DNA from: Micromonospora solifontis
Lineage (GTDB): Bacteria > Actinomycetota > Actinomycetes > Mycobacteriales > Micromonosporaceae
Assembly (NCBI RefSeq): GCF_003725545.1
Contig: NZ_RJLN01000012.1
Coordinates: forward strand, 31,694-95,693
Direction of reading: 5' to 3'
Length of the DNA stretch: 64,000 nucleotides
Shown here piece after piece: positions 16,090-24,100 of the stretch. The translations under genes and the position numbers were made by a program. Every line of letters starts with the position of its first letter. Position 1 is the stretch's first letter. A model generated the notes under the pieces. The model did no database searches, was not told the DNA's origin, and saw nothing but the letters and a program-made list of their open reading frames with translations.

Positions 16090-17055
16090 TCACCCCGCGC
16101 TGCGCAGCTTCGGCAGCACCTCCGCGCCGAACGTGTCGATGAAGGCCCGCTGCTCCTGCCCGACGTGGTGCAGCGCGATCTGGTCGAAGCCCAGCCCGAC
16201 GTACTCCTCCAGCCAGCCGACGTGCCGGCCCGGATCGGCGGAGATGTTCACCACGGAGGCCACCTTCGCCATCGGCACGTCCGCGCTGACCCCGTCGAAG
16301 TGGTCGGTCAGCTCCAGGTCCCAGCACACCGGCGGGGCGAAGACGTTGCTGCGCCACTGGTCGTACGCGATCGCCTCGGCCTCGGCCTGCTCGGGCGCCC
16401 AACTGACGTGCACCTGCAGGTGCAGCGGCCCGCGACCGCCGGCGTCCCGGTACGCGTCGATCATCCGGCGCAGGTGCTCGACCGGCGCGTTGACGGTGAT
16501 CAGCCCGTCGGCCCACTCGGCGCACCAGCGCGCGGTGGCCTCGCTGACCGCCGCCCCGATGAGGGCGGGCGGCTGCTCGGGCCGGGTCCAGAGCTTCGCC
16601 CGGTCCACGGTGACCAGGCCGTCGTGGCTGACCTCCTCCCCGGCGAGGAGCGCCCGGATCACGTCGACGCACTCCCGCAGCCGGGCGGCGCGGACGTCCT
16701 TGCGGGGCCAGGGCTCCCCGGTGATGTGCTCGTTGCTGGCCTCGCCGGTGCCCAGGGCGGCCCAGAACCGGCCCGGGTACATGGCGGCGAGGGTGCCGAT
16801 GGCCTGCGCGACGATCGCCGGGTGGTACCGCTGACCGGGCGCGTTGACCACGCCGAACGGCAGGTTGGTGGCCTGGAGCGCGGCACCCAGCCAGGACCAG
16901 GCGAACCCGGAGTGGCCCTGCCGGGCGCTCCACGGCGAGAAGTGGTCGGAGGACGTCGCGGCGCCGAAACCGGCGCGTTCGGCGTGCACGACCGCCTCCA
17001 GCAGCCGGGCCGGATGGATCTGCTCGTGGGAGGCGTGGAAGCCGAACACCGTCAT
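16090..17055 (-). CDS. LLM-class flavin/F420-dependent oxidoreductase
   Basis: This is a 321-residue TIM-barrel protein of the luciferase-like monooxygenase superfamily, with TSSDHFSPW, PFGVVNAPGQRYHPAIVAQA and GRFWAALGTGEASNEHI. It most resembles the subgroup related to F420-dependent glucose-6-phosphate dehydrogenase. Such enzymes transfer hydride to or from F420 or a flavin; substrate and cofactor cannot be fixed from sequence. GGAGG lies eight bases before the ATG. It sits downstream of the aldehyde dehydrogenase gene on the same strand, separated by a tandem repeat. Confidence 0.85.
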   Translation of the reverse strand: MTVFGFHASHEQIHPARLLEAVVHAERAGFGAATSSDHFSPWSARQGHSGFAWSWLGAALQATNLPFGVVNAPGQRYHPAIVAQAIGTLAAMYPGRFWAALGTGEASNEHITGEPWPRKDVRAARLRECVDVIRALLAGEEVSHDGLVTVDRAKLWTRPEQPPALIGAAVSEATARWCAEWADGLITVNAPVEHLRRMIDAYRDAGGRGPLHLQVHVSWAPEQAEAEAIAYDQWRSNVFAPPVCWDLELTDHFDGVSADVPMAKVASVVNISADPGRHVGWLEEYVGLGFDQIALHHVGQEQRAFIDTFGAEVLPKLRSAG

Positions 17056-17090
17056 GGGCGCACCTCCTACCCAAGCCGGTGGAAATGTAA

Positions 17091-17143
17091 GCAGGGGCCC
17101 CCTCTTAACGCCTCCGGTAGAGCAGGGGGCCCCTGTTAACGCC
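17091..17143. repeat. Tandem repeat with GGGGCCCC core and TTAACGCC end
   Basis: Two 22-bp copies lie 31 bp apart, at 17091-17112 and 17122-17143. Each begins GCAGGGG, contains a G/C palindromic core and ends TTAACGCC. They differ at two positions. They fill the gap between the aldehyde dehydrogenase stop and the LLM oxidoreductase start. Similar sequences recur, as I recall, in Micromonospora and Salinispora intergenic DNA; unverified here. Confidence 0.7.
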
Positions 17144-17145
17144 CG

Positions 17146-18558
17146 CTACTCGGCGTGCGCGCCGGCGCCGGCGCCGGCCTGACCCTCGCCGATCCAGACG
17201 GTCTTGGTGTTGCAGAACTCCCGCATGCCGACGGCGGACAGCTCGCGGCCGTAGCCGGAGTTCTTCACCCCGCCGAACGGCAGGTCCGGATAGGACGTGG
17301 TCATGCCGTTGATGAAGACGTTGCCGGCGTCCAGGTCGGTGGCGAAGCGCTCCTGCTCGGCCGGGTCGGTGGTCCAGGCGTTCGAGCCGAGGCCGAAGCT
17401 GGTGCCGTTGGCGACCTCGATCGCCTCCTCGTAGGAGGACACCCGGTAGAGGCCGGCGACCGGGCCGAAGACCTCCTCGGCCCACATCCGCATGCCGGGT
17501 CGCAGGTCGGTGACCACGGTCGGCGGGTAGTACCAGCCGTCGCCGGTGGGCTTCTCGCCGCCGCAGAGGATCGTGGCACCGTTGTCGACGGCGTCCTGCA
17601 CCTGCTCGTGCACCTCGTCCCGGCCCCGATCGGTGGCCAGCGGGCCGACGTCGGTGTTCTCGTCCATCGGGTCGCCCACCCGCAGCGCCGACATCCGGGC
17701 GGCGAACTTCTCGGCGAAGGCGTCGAAGACGTCGGTGTGCACGATGAACCGCTTGGCGGCGATGCAGGACTGCCCATTGTTCTGGCAGCGGGCGGTGGTG
17801 GCCACTTCGGCGGCCTGGTCCAGGTCGGCCGAGGGCATCACCACGAACGGGTCGCTGCCGCCGAGTTCCAGCACGGTCTTCTTCAGTTCCCGCCCGGCGC
17901 TCTGCGCGATGGAACGGCCGGCGCCCTCGCTGCCGGTCAGGGTGGCGGCCCGGACCCGGGGGTCGGCGAGGATCCGGTCGACCGCGTCCGAGCCGACCAG
18001 CAGGGTGCTGAACGCGCCCTCGGGGAAGCCCGCGCGGCGGAACAGGTCCTCCAGGTAGAGGGCGGTCTGCGGCACGTTGGAGGCGTGCTTGAGCAGGCCG
18101 ACGTTGCCGGCCATCAGGGCCGGCGCGGCGAACCGCATGACCTGCCAGAGGGGGAAGTTCCACGGCATCACCGCGAGCACCGGGCCGAGCGGCTGGTAGC
18201 GGACGAAGGCCCGCTTCGCGCTGACGGCGGCGGCGTCGGCGGGCTCGTCGGCGAGCATCCGTTCGGCGTTGGCGGCGTAGAAGCGGCAGGCGGTGGCGCA
18301 CTTGGTCACCTCGGCCTTCGCCGCCGCGTACGTCTTGCCCATCTCGGTGGTCATCAGCCGGGCGGTCTCGTCCCGCTCGGCCTCCAGCAGGTCGGCGGCG
18401 GCGGTGAGCCACTGTCCGCGCTGGGCGACGGTGGTGCCGCGCAACTGCCCGAAGGCCAGGTCGGCCCGCTCGATGGCGGCGTCCACCTGCTCGTCCGACA
18501 TCGGGTCGTACGTCTTGAGCACCTGTCCGGTGGCGGGATTGATGGTGGCGATGGGCAT
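17146..18558 (-). CDS. NAD(P)-dependent aldehyde dehydrogenase, succinate-semialdehyde type
   Basis: This 470-residue cytosolic enzyme has LGPVLAVMPWNFPLWQVMRF, the cofactor-binding TLTGSEGAGRSIAQSAGREL, the catalytic glutamate in VLELGGSDPFVV and the nucleophilic cysteine in RCQNNGQSCIAAKRF. It matches the succinate-semialdehyde dehydrogenase branch, which oxidises succinate semialdehyde to succinate in GABA catabolism. The C-terminus carries a low-complexity Gly/Ala tail (GAGAGAHAE). No GABA aminotransferase gene is nearby, so the pathway role is inferred from family only. Confidence 0.87.
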   Translation of the reverse strand: MPIATINPATGQVLKTYDPMSDEQVDAAIERADLAFGQLRGTTVAQRGQWLTAAADLLEAERDETARLMTTEMGKTYAAAKAEVTKCATACRFYAANAERMLADEPADAAAVSAKRAFVRYQPLGPVLAVMPWNFPLWQVMRFAAPALMAGNVGLLKHASNVPQTALYLEDLFRRAGFPEGAFSTLLVGSDAVDRILADPRVRAATLTGSEGAGRSIAQSAGRELKKTVLELGGSDPFVVMPSADLDQAAEVATTARCQNNGQSCIAAKRFIVHTDVFDAFAEKFAARMSALRVGDPMDENTDVGPLATDRGRDEVHEQVQDAVDNGATILCGGEKPTGDGWYYPPTVVTDLRPGMRMWAEEVFGPVAGLYRVSSYEEAIEVANGTSFGLGSNAWTTDPAEQERFATDLDAGNVFINGMTTSYPDLPFGGVKNSGYGRELSAVGMREFCNTKTVWIGEGQAGAGAGAHAE

Positions 18559-18570
18559 CTCGTACTCCTG

Positions 18571-18825
18571 TCACTCGAACAGTGAGTGCCGCACGCCCGG
18601 CTCCTCCCGATGGCGCGCGGCGCGGCGGCGCTGGATGACGACCAGGTCGACCACGGCCACCACGGCGAGGACCGCGCAGACGACACCGAGCCAGGCGATC
18701 CCGGCCCAGAAGGCCAGCACCGCGAAGACGGTCATGGTGACCAGGCCGAAGGTGGCGAGCACGAGCCGCAGGTTCAGCGCGCTGTACGCGGCGTTGACCC
18801 GGCGGCGGGGCTGTGATCGGGTCAT
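18571..18825 (-). CDS. Small two-helix membrane protein, DUF6343-like
   Basis: This 84-residue protein has a basic N-terminus (MTRSQPRRRVNAAYSALNLR), two hydrophobic helices (residues about 24-45 and 47-64) and a basic C-terminus. The SALNLRLVLATFGLV segment resembles the small DUF6343 family of actinobacteria, an assignment from memory. Function is unknown. It lies 12 bp upstream of the aldehyde dehydrogenase gene on the same strand and is probably co-transcribed. Confidence 0.65.
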   Translation of the reverse strand: MTRSQPRRRVNAAYSALNLRLVLATFGLVTMTVFAVLAFWAGIAWLGVVCAVLAVVAVVDLVVIQRRRAARHREEPGVRHSLFE

Positions 18826-18999
18826 TCCTTCCGGCTACCCCCGCTCGGGCGGGCCTAACCGGCTGCCGCCCGCCCGCACCGGGCCGCCGGTGATCCGGGA
18901 CACGGACCGGGTACTCGCCGGATGCGGCCGGCGCACCGTTGCGTTGGATCCGGTCTGCCACGACCGGACCGATCCCGGCGACGGCGGAGAGGATGAGGC

Positions 19000-19605
19000 A
19001 TGACCACGACGCAGGCGGCACCCGTCACCGTCGCCGTCGCGCGGCGCGCCGACCCGGCGCGGACCGACGAGATGGTGGCGTGGATGCGGGCCGGTACGGC
19101 GCTGGCCGAGTCGTTCCCGGGCTTCCTCGGTGCCGGGTTCGTGCAGAGCGCCCCCGGGTCGCCGGAGTGGCACGTGATGTACCGCTTCGCCGACGCCGAG
19201 ACGCTGCGCCGCTGGGAGGAGTCGCCGCAGCGCACCTGGTGGCTGAGTTCGGCGCAGGGCATCGTCGAGCACACCCGGGTCGAGCGGCGGACCGGGATCG
19301 AGGGCTGGTTCGATCCCCCGGTGGACCACGTGGTCGAGACGTTCGTCGCGGACGACGCCGCGTCGGCCGGCCCGGTCGCCCCGCCCCGCTGGAAGCAGGC
19401 GGTGACGATCTGGCTGGCGTTCTTCCCGCTGAGCCTGACCGCGACCCTGCTCACCGCCCGGTTCATCGCCGGTGTGCCGCTGGCGGTGCGGACGCTGCTC
19501 ATGACGCTCTGCCTGACCCCGCTGATGACCTACCTGGTGCTGCCGTGGATCACCCGGGCGCTGCAGTGGTGGCTGCACGGCCAGCCGGCGCCGTGGCGAC
19601 GGTAG
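19000..19605 (+). CDS. ABM-domain protein with C-terminal membrane helices
   Basis: This 201-residue protein has an N-terminal antibiotic-biosynthesis-monooxygenase (ferredoxin-like dimeric alpha/beta barrel) domain, with TVAVARRADPARTDEMVAWM, ESFPGFLGAGFVQ and WHVMYRFADAETLRRWEESP. Two hydrophobic segments follow (about residues 130-150 and 157-185) before a Trp-rich tail. The ABM domain usually binds small aromatic or haem-like ligands; the membrane extension suggests tethering at the cytoplasmic membrane. No catalytic assignment can be made. Confidence 0.75.
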   Translation: MTTTQAAPVTVAVARRADPARTDEMVAWMRAGTALAESFPGFLGAGFVQSAPGSPEWHVMYRFADAETLRRWEESPQRTWWLSSAQGIVEHTRVERRTGIEGWFDPPVDHVVETFVADDAASAGPVAPPRWKQAVTIWLAFFPLSLTATLLTARFIAGVPLAVRTLLMTLCLTPLMTYLVLPWITRALQWWLHGQPAPWRR

Positions 19606-19724
19606 GCCTAACACCCGAATGTGAACGACGATTGTCGATGCCGGAAAGCCGACAGAAGTCCCGGCGTCACGGTCGGTGTGCGTAGGGTCGACGCGCTGCT
19701 GCACGCCGCCGGACGGGGGACGGG

Positions 19725-20570
19725 ATGTCTCGACGTTGGGTCACCGCGCTGGCCTGCCTGGCGGCGCTGGTCGCGCTCGCCTGCGACGGCGCCGGTTCCG
19801 CGTCGCCCCGGCCGTCGGGCACCGCCCGCCCCGGCGGATCCGCCGTGCTGGCCGCGCTCGGCGACTCGATCACCACCGGGTTCGGCTCCTGCCTGGTGCT
19901 CGTGAGCTGCGAACGGAACTCCTGGTCCACCGGCACCAGCGTCCGGGTGGACAGCCACTACCGGCGGCTGCGCGAACGCGACCCGGCGCTGCGGGCGGTC
20001 GACCGGGCGGCGCCGGGAGCCCGGGCGCAGGCGCTGGCCGGACAGGCCGCCGCCGCGGTGCGGGACCGGGCCGACCGCGTGACGGTGCTGATCGGCGCGA
20101 ACGACGCCTGTCACGGCGGCGTGGACGCGATGACCGCGGTGGCCACCTTCCGCAGCCAGGTCGACGCCGGGCTGCGCACGCTGCGCAAGGGCCGGCCGAA
20201 GGCCCGCGTCCTGGTGGTCAGCATCCCCGACCTGTACCGGCTCTGGCAGGTGGGCCACACCGACGAGCGGGCGGTCCGGGCCTGGGCGCACGGGGTCTGC
20301 CCGGCACTGCTGGCCGACGCGACCGTCACCACCCCGGCGGCGGCGGCCCGCCGGGCCCGCTTCCGGGAGCGGATCGACGACTACAACGACCAACTCCGGG
20401 CGGCCTGCCGGGCGTACGGGTCGCGGTGCCGGTGGGACGGCGGCGCGGCCCACCGGGCCCGGTTCGACCTGGACCAGGTGAACAGCCTGGACTGGTTCCA
20501 CCCGAACGCCTCCGGGCAGGCCCGGCTCGCCGAGGTGACCTGGGGCGTCGCCCGCTGGGTGGACGACTGA
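19725..20570 (+). CDS. Secreted SGNH/GDSL hydrolase, possible lipoprotein
   Basis: This 281-residue protein starts with a short basic region and hydrophobic segment ending ALVALAC; Cys20 may be lipidated, though the lipobox is not canonical. The SGNH fold is clear: the nucleophile is Ser48 in ALGDSITTGFGS, the oxyanion glycine and asparagine are in IGANDACHGG, and the Asp-His pair is in DWFHPNASGQARL. Such enzymes are esterases or acetyl hydrolases acting on lipids or polysaccharides outside the cell. It is convergent with the EcsC-like gene, with a 10-bp gap. Confidence 0.85.
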   Translation: MSRRWVTALACLAALVALACDGAGSASPRPSGTARPGGSAVLAALGDSITTGFGSCLVLVSCERNSWSTGTSVRVDSHYRRLRERDPALRAVDRAAPGARAQALAGQAAAAVRDRADRVTVLIGANDACHGGVDAMTAVATFRSQVDAGLRTLRKGRPKARVLVVSIPDLYRLWQVGHTDERAVRAWAHGVCPALLADATVTTPAAAARRARFRERIDDYNDQLRAACRAYGSRCRWDGGAAHRARFDLDQVNSLDWFHPNASGQARLAEVTWGVARWVDD

Positions 20571-20580
20571 CCGGACGCGT

Positions 20581-21318
20581 TCAGGGCCGGCGCTGGTGGG
20601 GCAGGTTGGCCGGGCCGCCCCGGTAGAGGGCCCGGGCCCGCTCGGCGAGGTCCTTGGTGGCCGAGGAGTTGGCCCAGGTGCCGAGAATGATCGCGGCGCC
20701 GGGCACCACCTTGGCGAAGATCCGCTTCGCCGCGCGTACCCCGGCCATCTGGGCCAGCCGGATGCCGAGCTGCACCATGGCCCGGCCCAGCGGGCGCTCC
20801 CCGGCCATGCCGAAGAGCGCGCCGGCGCGCTCCCGCCCGGCGGCCACCCCGAGGGCGAGGCGCGCGCTCTCGGCGACCTTGTGCACCTTCTGCAGCACCA
20901 GCAGGTCGGTGGCCCGGTCGGGGTGGACGGGATCGACCCCGTACGCCGCGGCCACGTGCAGCACCAACCGGGCCTGGGTCCACGCCAGCACCCCGACGTC
21001 GAGCACCGCGCCGGGCAGCCCGGCCGCGCCGGAGACCGCCCCGGAGAGCCGGGCGTGGTTGACGAACTTGCGGACCGCCTGGTCGGCCAGTTCCTCGCCC
21101 GGGGCCTCGGGCCGCTGCCCCCGCTCCCGGGCGGCCCACTGCGCCGCCTCCGGTCCGAGCCGGCGCACCGCCTCCAACGCCAGGTGCTCCGGGGCGTACT
21201 GAGGGTCGTCCCGCATCCGGTCCCAGAGGGTGGCGGGTGGCGCCTCGGGAGCGTCCTGGGGCGCGGCCGGCTGCGGGGGGACGGCGTTGCCGCCGTCGAC
21301 GGGGGCGGGGTCGGTCAC
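20581..21318 (-). CDS. EcsC-family protein
   Basis: This 245-residue protein has a Pro-rich acidic N-terminus. Its core, ARLSGAVSGAAGLPGAVLDV followed by TQARLVLHVAAAYG and LLVLQKVHKVAESARLALG, resembles EcsC-domain proteins. The Ala/Gly-rich amphipathic helices may associate with the membrane. In Bacillus, EcsC accompanies the EcsAB transporter, but no ABC transporter is adjacent here and the biochemical role is unknown. A 48-residue gene lies 38 bp upstream on the same strand. Confidence 0.7.
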   Translation of the reverse strand: MTDPAPVDGGNAVPPQPAAPQDAPEAPPATLWDRMRDDPQYAPEHLALEAVRRLGPEAAQWAARERGQRPEAPGEELADQAVRKFVNHARLSGAVSGAAGLPGAVLDVGVLAWTQARLVLHVAAAYGVDPVHPDRATDLLVLQKVHKVAESARLALGVAAGRERAGALFGMAGERPLGRAMVQLGIRLAQMAGVRAAKRIFAKVVPGAAIILGTWANSSATKDLAERARALYRGGPANLPHQRRP

Positions 21319-21356
21319 GAGGGGCTCCCGGGGCTCGGACTGCGGGGGCGTACGGG

Positions 21357-21503
21357 TCAGCGCCGGCGGCTGGACAGCCGGGTGGCCAGCTGCTTGAGCC
21401 GTTGCTGGTTCTCCGGCTTGGCCAGCTCCCGCCGGCCGCGTTCGACCAGCTGCTGACCGCGCGGCGACCGCAGGAAGGTGCTGATCCGGTGCATCAGTGA
21501 CAT
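21357..21503 (-). CDS. Small basic protein, 48 residues
   Basis: This short gene encodes MSLMHRISTFLRSPRGQQL, then a highly basic helix rich in Arg, Glu, Gln and Lys ending LSSRRR. A strong ribosome-binding site, GGGAGG, lies five bases before the ATG at 21503, which supports real translation. Similar small basic proteins are common in actinomycete genomes without known function. It precedes the EcsC-family gene on the same strand, so co-transcription is likely. Confidence 0.7.
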   Translation of the reverse strand: MSLMHRISTFLRSPRGQQLVERGRRELAKPENQQRLKQLATRLSSRRR

Positions 21504-21610
21504 GTCGTCCTCCCGTTCGCGGTCCCCCTCATGTGTACCCGGGACCGGCAATCCCCCGGTACCCGGACCGGACCGCCGACAACCGTCCACACCGGCCGCC
21601 CCGGGGCCGC

Positions 21611-22489
21611 TCAGGCGAGGATCGCGCTCACGACCTCGGTGGCCCGCCACTCGTGCTGCGCGTACGCCCAGGGGAACGCGGAGACCTGCACGGCCTGGGC
21701 GGCGTCGGTGAGCGCCATGTCCTGCCAGCCGGGGATCTCCTCCAGGGCGCTGAGGAACGCCTTGGTCGCGTACTCCGGGTCCATCAGCTCTCCGACCGTG
21801 CCCCAGCCGCTGCTCGGCCGCTGCTGGAACAGCCCGACCGAGTCGTGGTCCCAGCCGATGGCCTGGTGCGGGTAGTTCTGCGACTCGGGCAGCACCCCGC
21901 TGGCGTAGTTGTAGAGGTTGCTCTCCTGCATCGCGGTGGCCACCGCGATCACCAGGCCGCGCCGCGGCACGCCCATCTCCCGGCCGGCCTGCACGATCTT
22001 CTTGGCGTTGTCCATCTGGTCCTGGTCCAGCCCGGCCACCGGGACGATCCGCTTCGGCCGGGGCTTCGCCTTCGGCTTCGGCTTCTTGGTCGCGGCCGGG
22101 GTGGCGGTGGGGGTGGGGCTGACGGTCGGGCTGGCCGGGGCGGGCGCCTGCCGCGCCATGCCGCGGGAGGCGGCGTCGAGGGCCGCCCGCTGGGCGACCT
22201 CCTGCTGCGACGGCGCCGGGCTCGTCGAGTCGCCGACCCCGCCGACGCCCACCTGGCTGAATCCGACCAGGCCGAGGCAGCAGACCGCGCCGGTGGCCAC
22301 CGCCAGCTTCGTCCGGCCGGGCCGGGCCGCGAACGGGTTAGCGATGCCGCTCAGGCGGGTACGCAGGGAACGTCGAGGAGTGGAGGTCTCCACGGAGTCG
22401 GTCGACCGGACGGTGGAGGGGATATCGTCCGAACGGTCAATCGCGCCGTCGAGGCCGTACTGGTCGTCGAGGGTGCCGTCGTCACGCAT
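21611..22489 (-). CDS. Membrane-anchored lysozyme-fold (transglycosylase-like) protein
   Basis: This 292-residue protein has a 60-residue charged N-terminus, one membrane segment (TKLAVATGAVCCLGLVGFSQ), a Pro/Thr/Lys-rich linker (VSPTPTATPAATKKPKPKAK) and a C-terminal globular domain. That domain carries AMQESNLYNYASG, DHDSVGLFQQRPSSGWGT and DPEYATKAFLSALEEIPGW. These match actinomycete proteins annotated as lysozyme-like or peptidoglycan-associated; the Glu in MQESNL would be the catalytic acid. It probably acts on cell-wall glycan outside the membrane. A TAGCCT box six bases before the ATG suggests a leaderless transcript. Confidence 0.8.
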   Translation of the reverse strand: MRDDGTLDDQYGLDGAIDRSDDIPSTVRSTDSVETSTPRRSLRTRLSGIANPFAARPGRTKLAVATGAVCCLGLVGFSQVGVGGVGDSTSPAPSQQEVAQRAALDAASRGMARQAPAPASPTVSPTPTATPAATKKPKPKAKPRPKRIVPVAGLDQDQMDNAKKIVQAGREMGVPRRGLVIAVATAMQESNLYNYASGVLPESQNYPHQAIGWDHDSVGLFQQRPSSGWGTVGELMDPEYATKAFLSALEEIPGWQDMALTDAAQAVQVSAFPWAYAQHEWRATEVVSAILA

Positions 22490-22923
22490 TCGACGAGGCT
22501 AGGCAGGGGCACCGCCCATCACCCAGCGTGATCGTGTGGCGCTGGCCACAATTCGGGCCCGGCAATCCGGACACTCCTGACCCCGCGCACCCGTCGGCGA
22601 ACGTCCCTCGCGAAGCAGGCGAACCTCCGGTCCGCCCAGCGGCGCGCCACCCCGGGCAGGAACCGGGACAGCCGGCCCCGGCACCAGCCAAGGTCCATTA
22701 ACTCGTCCGTTCGGTTGATTCCCTCTTCCGCCCTTCGCCCGAAACCCCGACAAGATCAACGCATTCGCCCCGATCCGTACCCCTCCTCGTCCGGTCCGCG
22801 ACCACCCGCCGACCCCCGAACCGGGCCGTAACGGAATGGACCAGGATGGCCGGTACGTTGGCCCCACGGGGAGCCGTGCGCGCACGGCCCGCCGTACGCG
22901 CGTTTCCAGGGAGGTCTCCACCG
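22490..22923. other. Divergent intergenic region, 434 bp
   Basis: The region separates the lysozyme-fold gene (minus) and the PAC2 gene (plus). It holds the leaderless -10 at 22496-22501 and a short dyad, TGTGGC (22535-22540) and GCCACA (22545-22550). A less GC-rich stretch at about 22690-22770 probably contains PAC2 promoter elements, and TACGTT at about 22853 is a candidate -10. No convincing coding frame or structured RNA was seen. Confidence 0.4.
22496..22501 (-). promoter_or_regulatory. Putative leaderless -10 element for the lysozyme-fold gene
   Basis: On the minus strand TAGCCT ends six bases before the ATG at 22489, and no ribosome-binding site is visible. Confidence 0.5.
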
Positions 22924-23844
22924 GTGCTCGACCCACACGAGCTCTACGAACTCAGCGACGATCTGCCCGAACTCGGCCAGCCGGTGCTGATCCAGGCGCT
23001 CACCGGCTTCGTCGACGCCGGCAGCGCCACCCGGCTCGCCCGGGAACAGCTGCTCACCTCCCTGGAGGCGCGGCCGGTGGCCCGGTTCGACGTCGACCAG
23101 CTCTTCGACTACCGCTCCCGCCGGCCGGTGATGACCTTCGTCGAGGACCACTGGGCCGACTACGACGCGCCGGCGCTCGAGCTGCACCTCCTGCGCGACG
23201 ATGACGAGACCCCGTTCCTGCTGCTCACCGGCCCCGAGCCGGACCTGCAGTGGGAACGCTTCGTGGCCGCGCTCGCCGGGCTCGCCGCGCGGCTCGACGT
23301 CCGACTCACCGTGGGCCTCAACTCGATCCCGATGGCGGTGCCGCACACCCGGCCCAGCGGGGTCACCGCGCACGCCACCCGGCGCGAGCTGATCGCCGGC
23401 TACGAGCCCTGGCTCCAGCGGGTCCAGGTGCCGGGCAGCGTGGGTCACCTGCTGGAATACCGCCTCGGCGAGCAGGGCCGCGACGCCCTCGGCTTCGCCG
23501 CGCACGTGCCGCACTACGTCGCCCAGACCGAGTACCCGGCCGCCGCCGAGGCACTGCTCGCCGCGGTGTCCCGCAGCACCGGGCTGCTGCTGCCCCGGGA
23601 CGGCCTGCGCAGCGCCGCCGAGGTGGTCCGGGTGGAGATCGACCGCCAGGTCGCCCAGACCGAGGAGGCGGCCACCCTGGTGCAGGCCCTGGAGGAGCAG
23701 TACGACGCGTTCGCCCGGGGCCGCGACCAGCAGAACCTGCTGGCCGCCGAGACCGGCCCGCTGCCCACCGCCGACGAGCTCGGCGCCGAACTGGAGCGCT
23801 TCCTCGCCGAGCAGACCCGCCCCGGCGACACCCCCGACCGCTGA
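22924..23844 (+). CDS. PAC2-family protein
   Basis: This 306-residue protein starts VLDPHELYELSDDLPELGQP. The GTG at 22924 has GGGAGG nine bases upstream. The PAC2 (proteasome assembly chaperone 2-like) domain is visible in QPVLIQALTGFVDAGSATRL, LLTGPEPDLQWERFVAAL, VGLNSIPMAVPHTRP and VPHYVAQTEYPAAAEALL. The C-terminal helix (AATLVQALEEQYDAFARGRD) is a coiled-coil-like extension. Actinobacteria have 20S proteasomes, but a chaperone role for this family has not been demonstrated there. Confidence 0.85.
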   Translation: MLDPHELYELSDDLPELGQPVLIQALTGFVDAGSATRLAREQLLTSLEARPVARFDVDQLFDYRSRRPVMTFVEDHWADYDAPALELHLLRDDDETPFLLLTGPEPDLQWERFVAALAGLAARLDVRLTVGLNSIPMAVPHTRPSGVTAHATRRELIAGYEPWLQRVQVPGSVGHLLEYRLGEQGRDALGFAAHVPHYVAQTEYPAAAEALLAAVSRSTGLLLPRDGLRSAAEVVRVEIDRQVAQTEEAATLVQALEEQYDAFARGRDQQNLLAAETGPLPTADELGAELERFLAEQTRPGDTPDR

Positions 23845-23889
23845 CGCCCACGCCGGGCGCCTCACCCGGCCCGGCCCGCCCGGCCCGGG

Positions 23890-23936
23890 CCGGGCGGCCC
23901 CGGCGCCTTACCCCGGACCGGGCGGCCCGGGCGCCT
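23890..23936. repeat. Short GC-rich direct repeat downstream of the PAC2 gene
   Basis: A 19-bp unit beginning CCGGGCGGCCC and ending GGCGCCT occurs at 23890-23908 and 23918-23936 with one mismatch (period 28 bp). It lies within a 256-bp gap of extreme GC content and many small palindromes. It may act in termination, or may be slippage-derived. Confidence 0.45.
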
Positions 23937-24100
23937 CGCCCTGCCCGGGCGACCCCGGCGGTGGGTTGCGGCATGTCGCGGCTTCCGGCGTTGCGGACAC
24001 CCCGGAATGCCGTAGCCCGAGTCGACCATGAGGGCGGCGGCCGGCGCGGCCGGCGCGGCTGACTCGGCGCGCGGCGGCGGGATGCGGCAGGCTTGGAGAC

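Noticed and set aside
22490..22923. Riboswitch upstream of the lysozyme-fold gene
   Set aside because: Actinomycete cell-wall hydrolase genes often have a c-di-AMP riboswitch, but here the -10 box lies six bases from the start codon, leaving no leader RNA.
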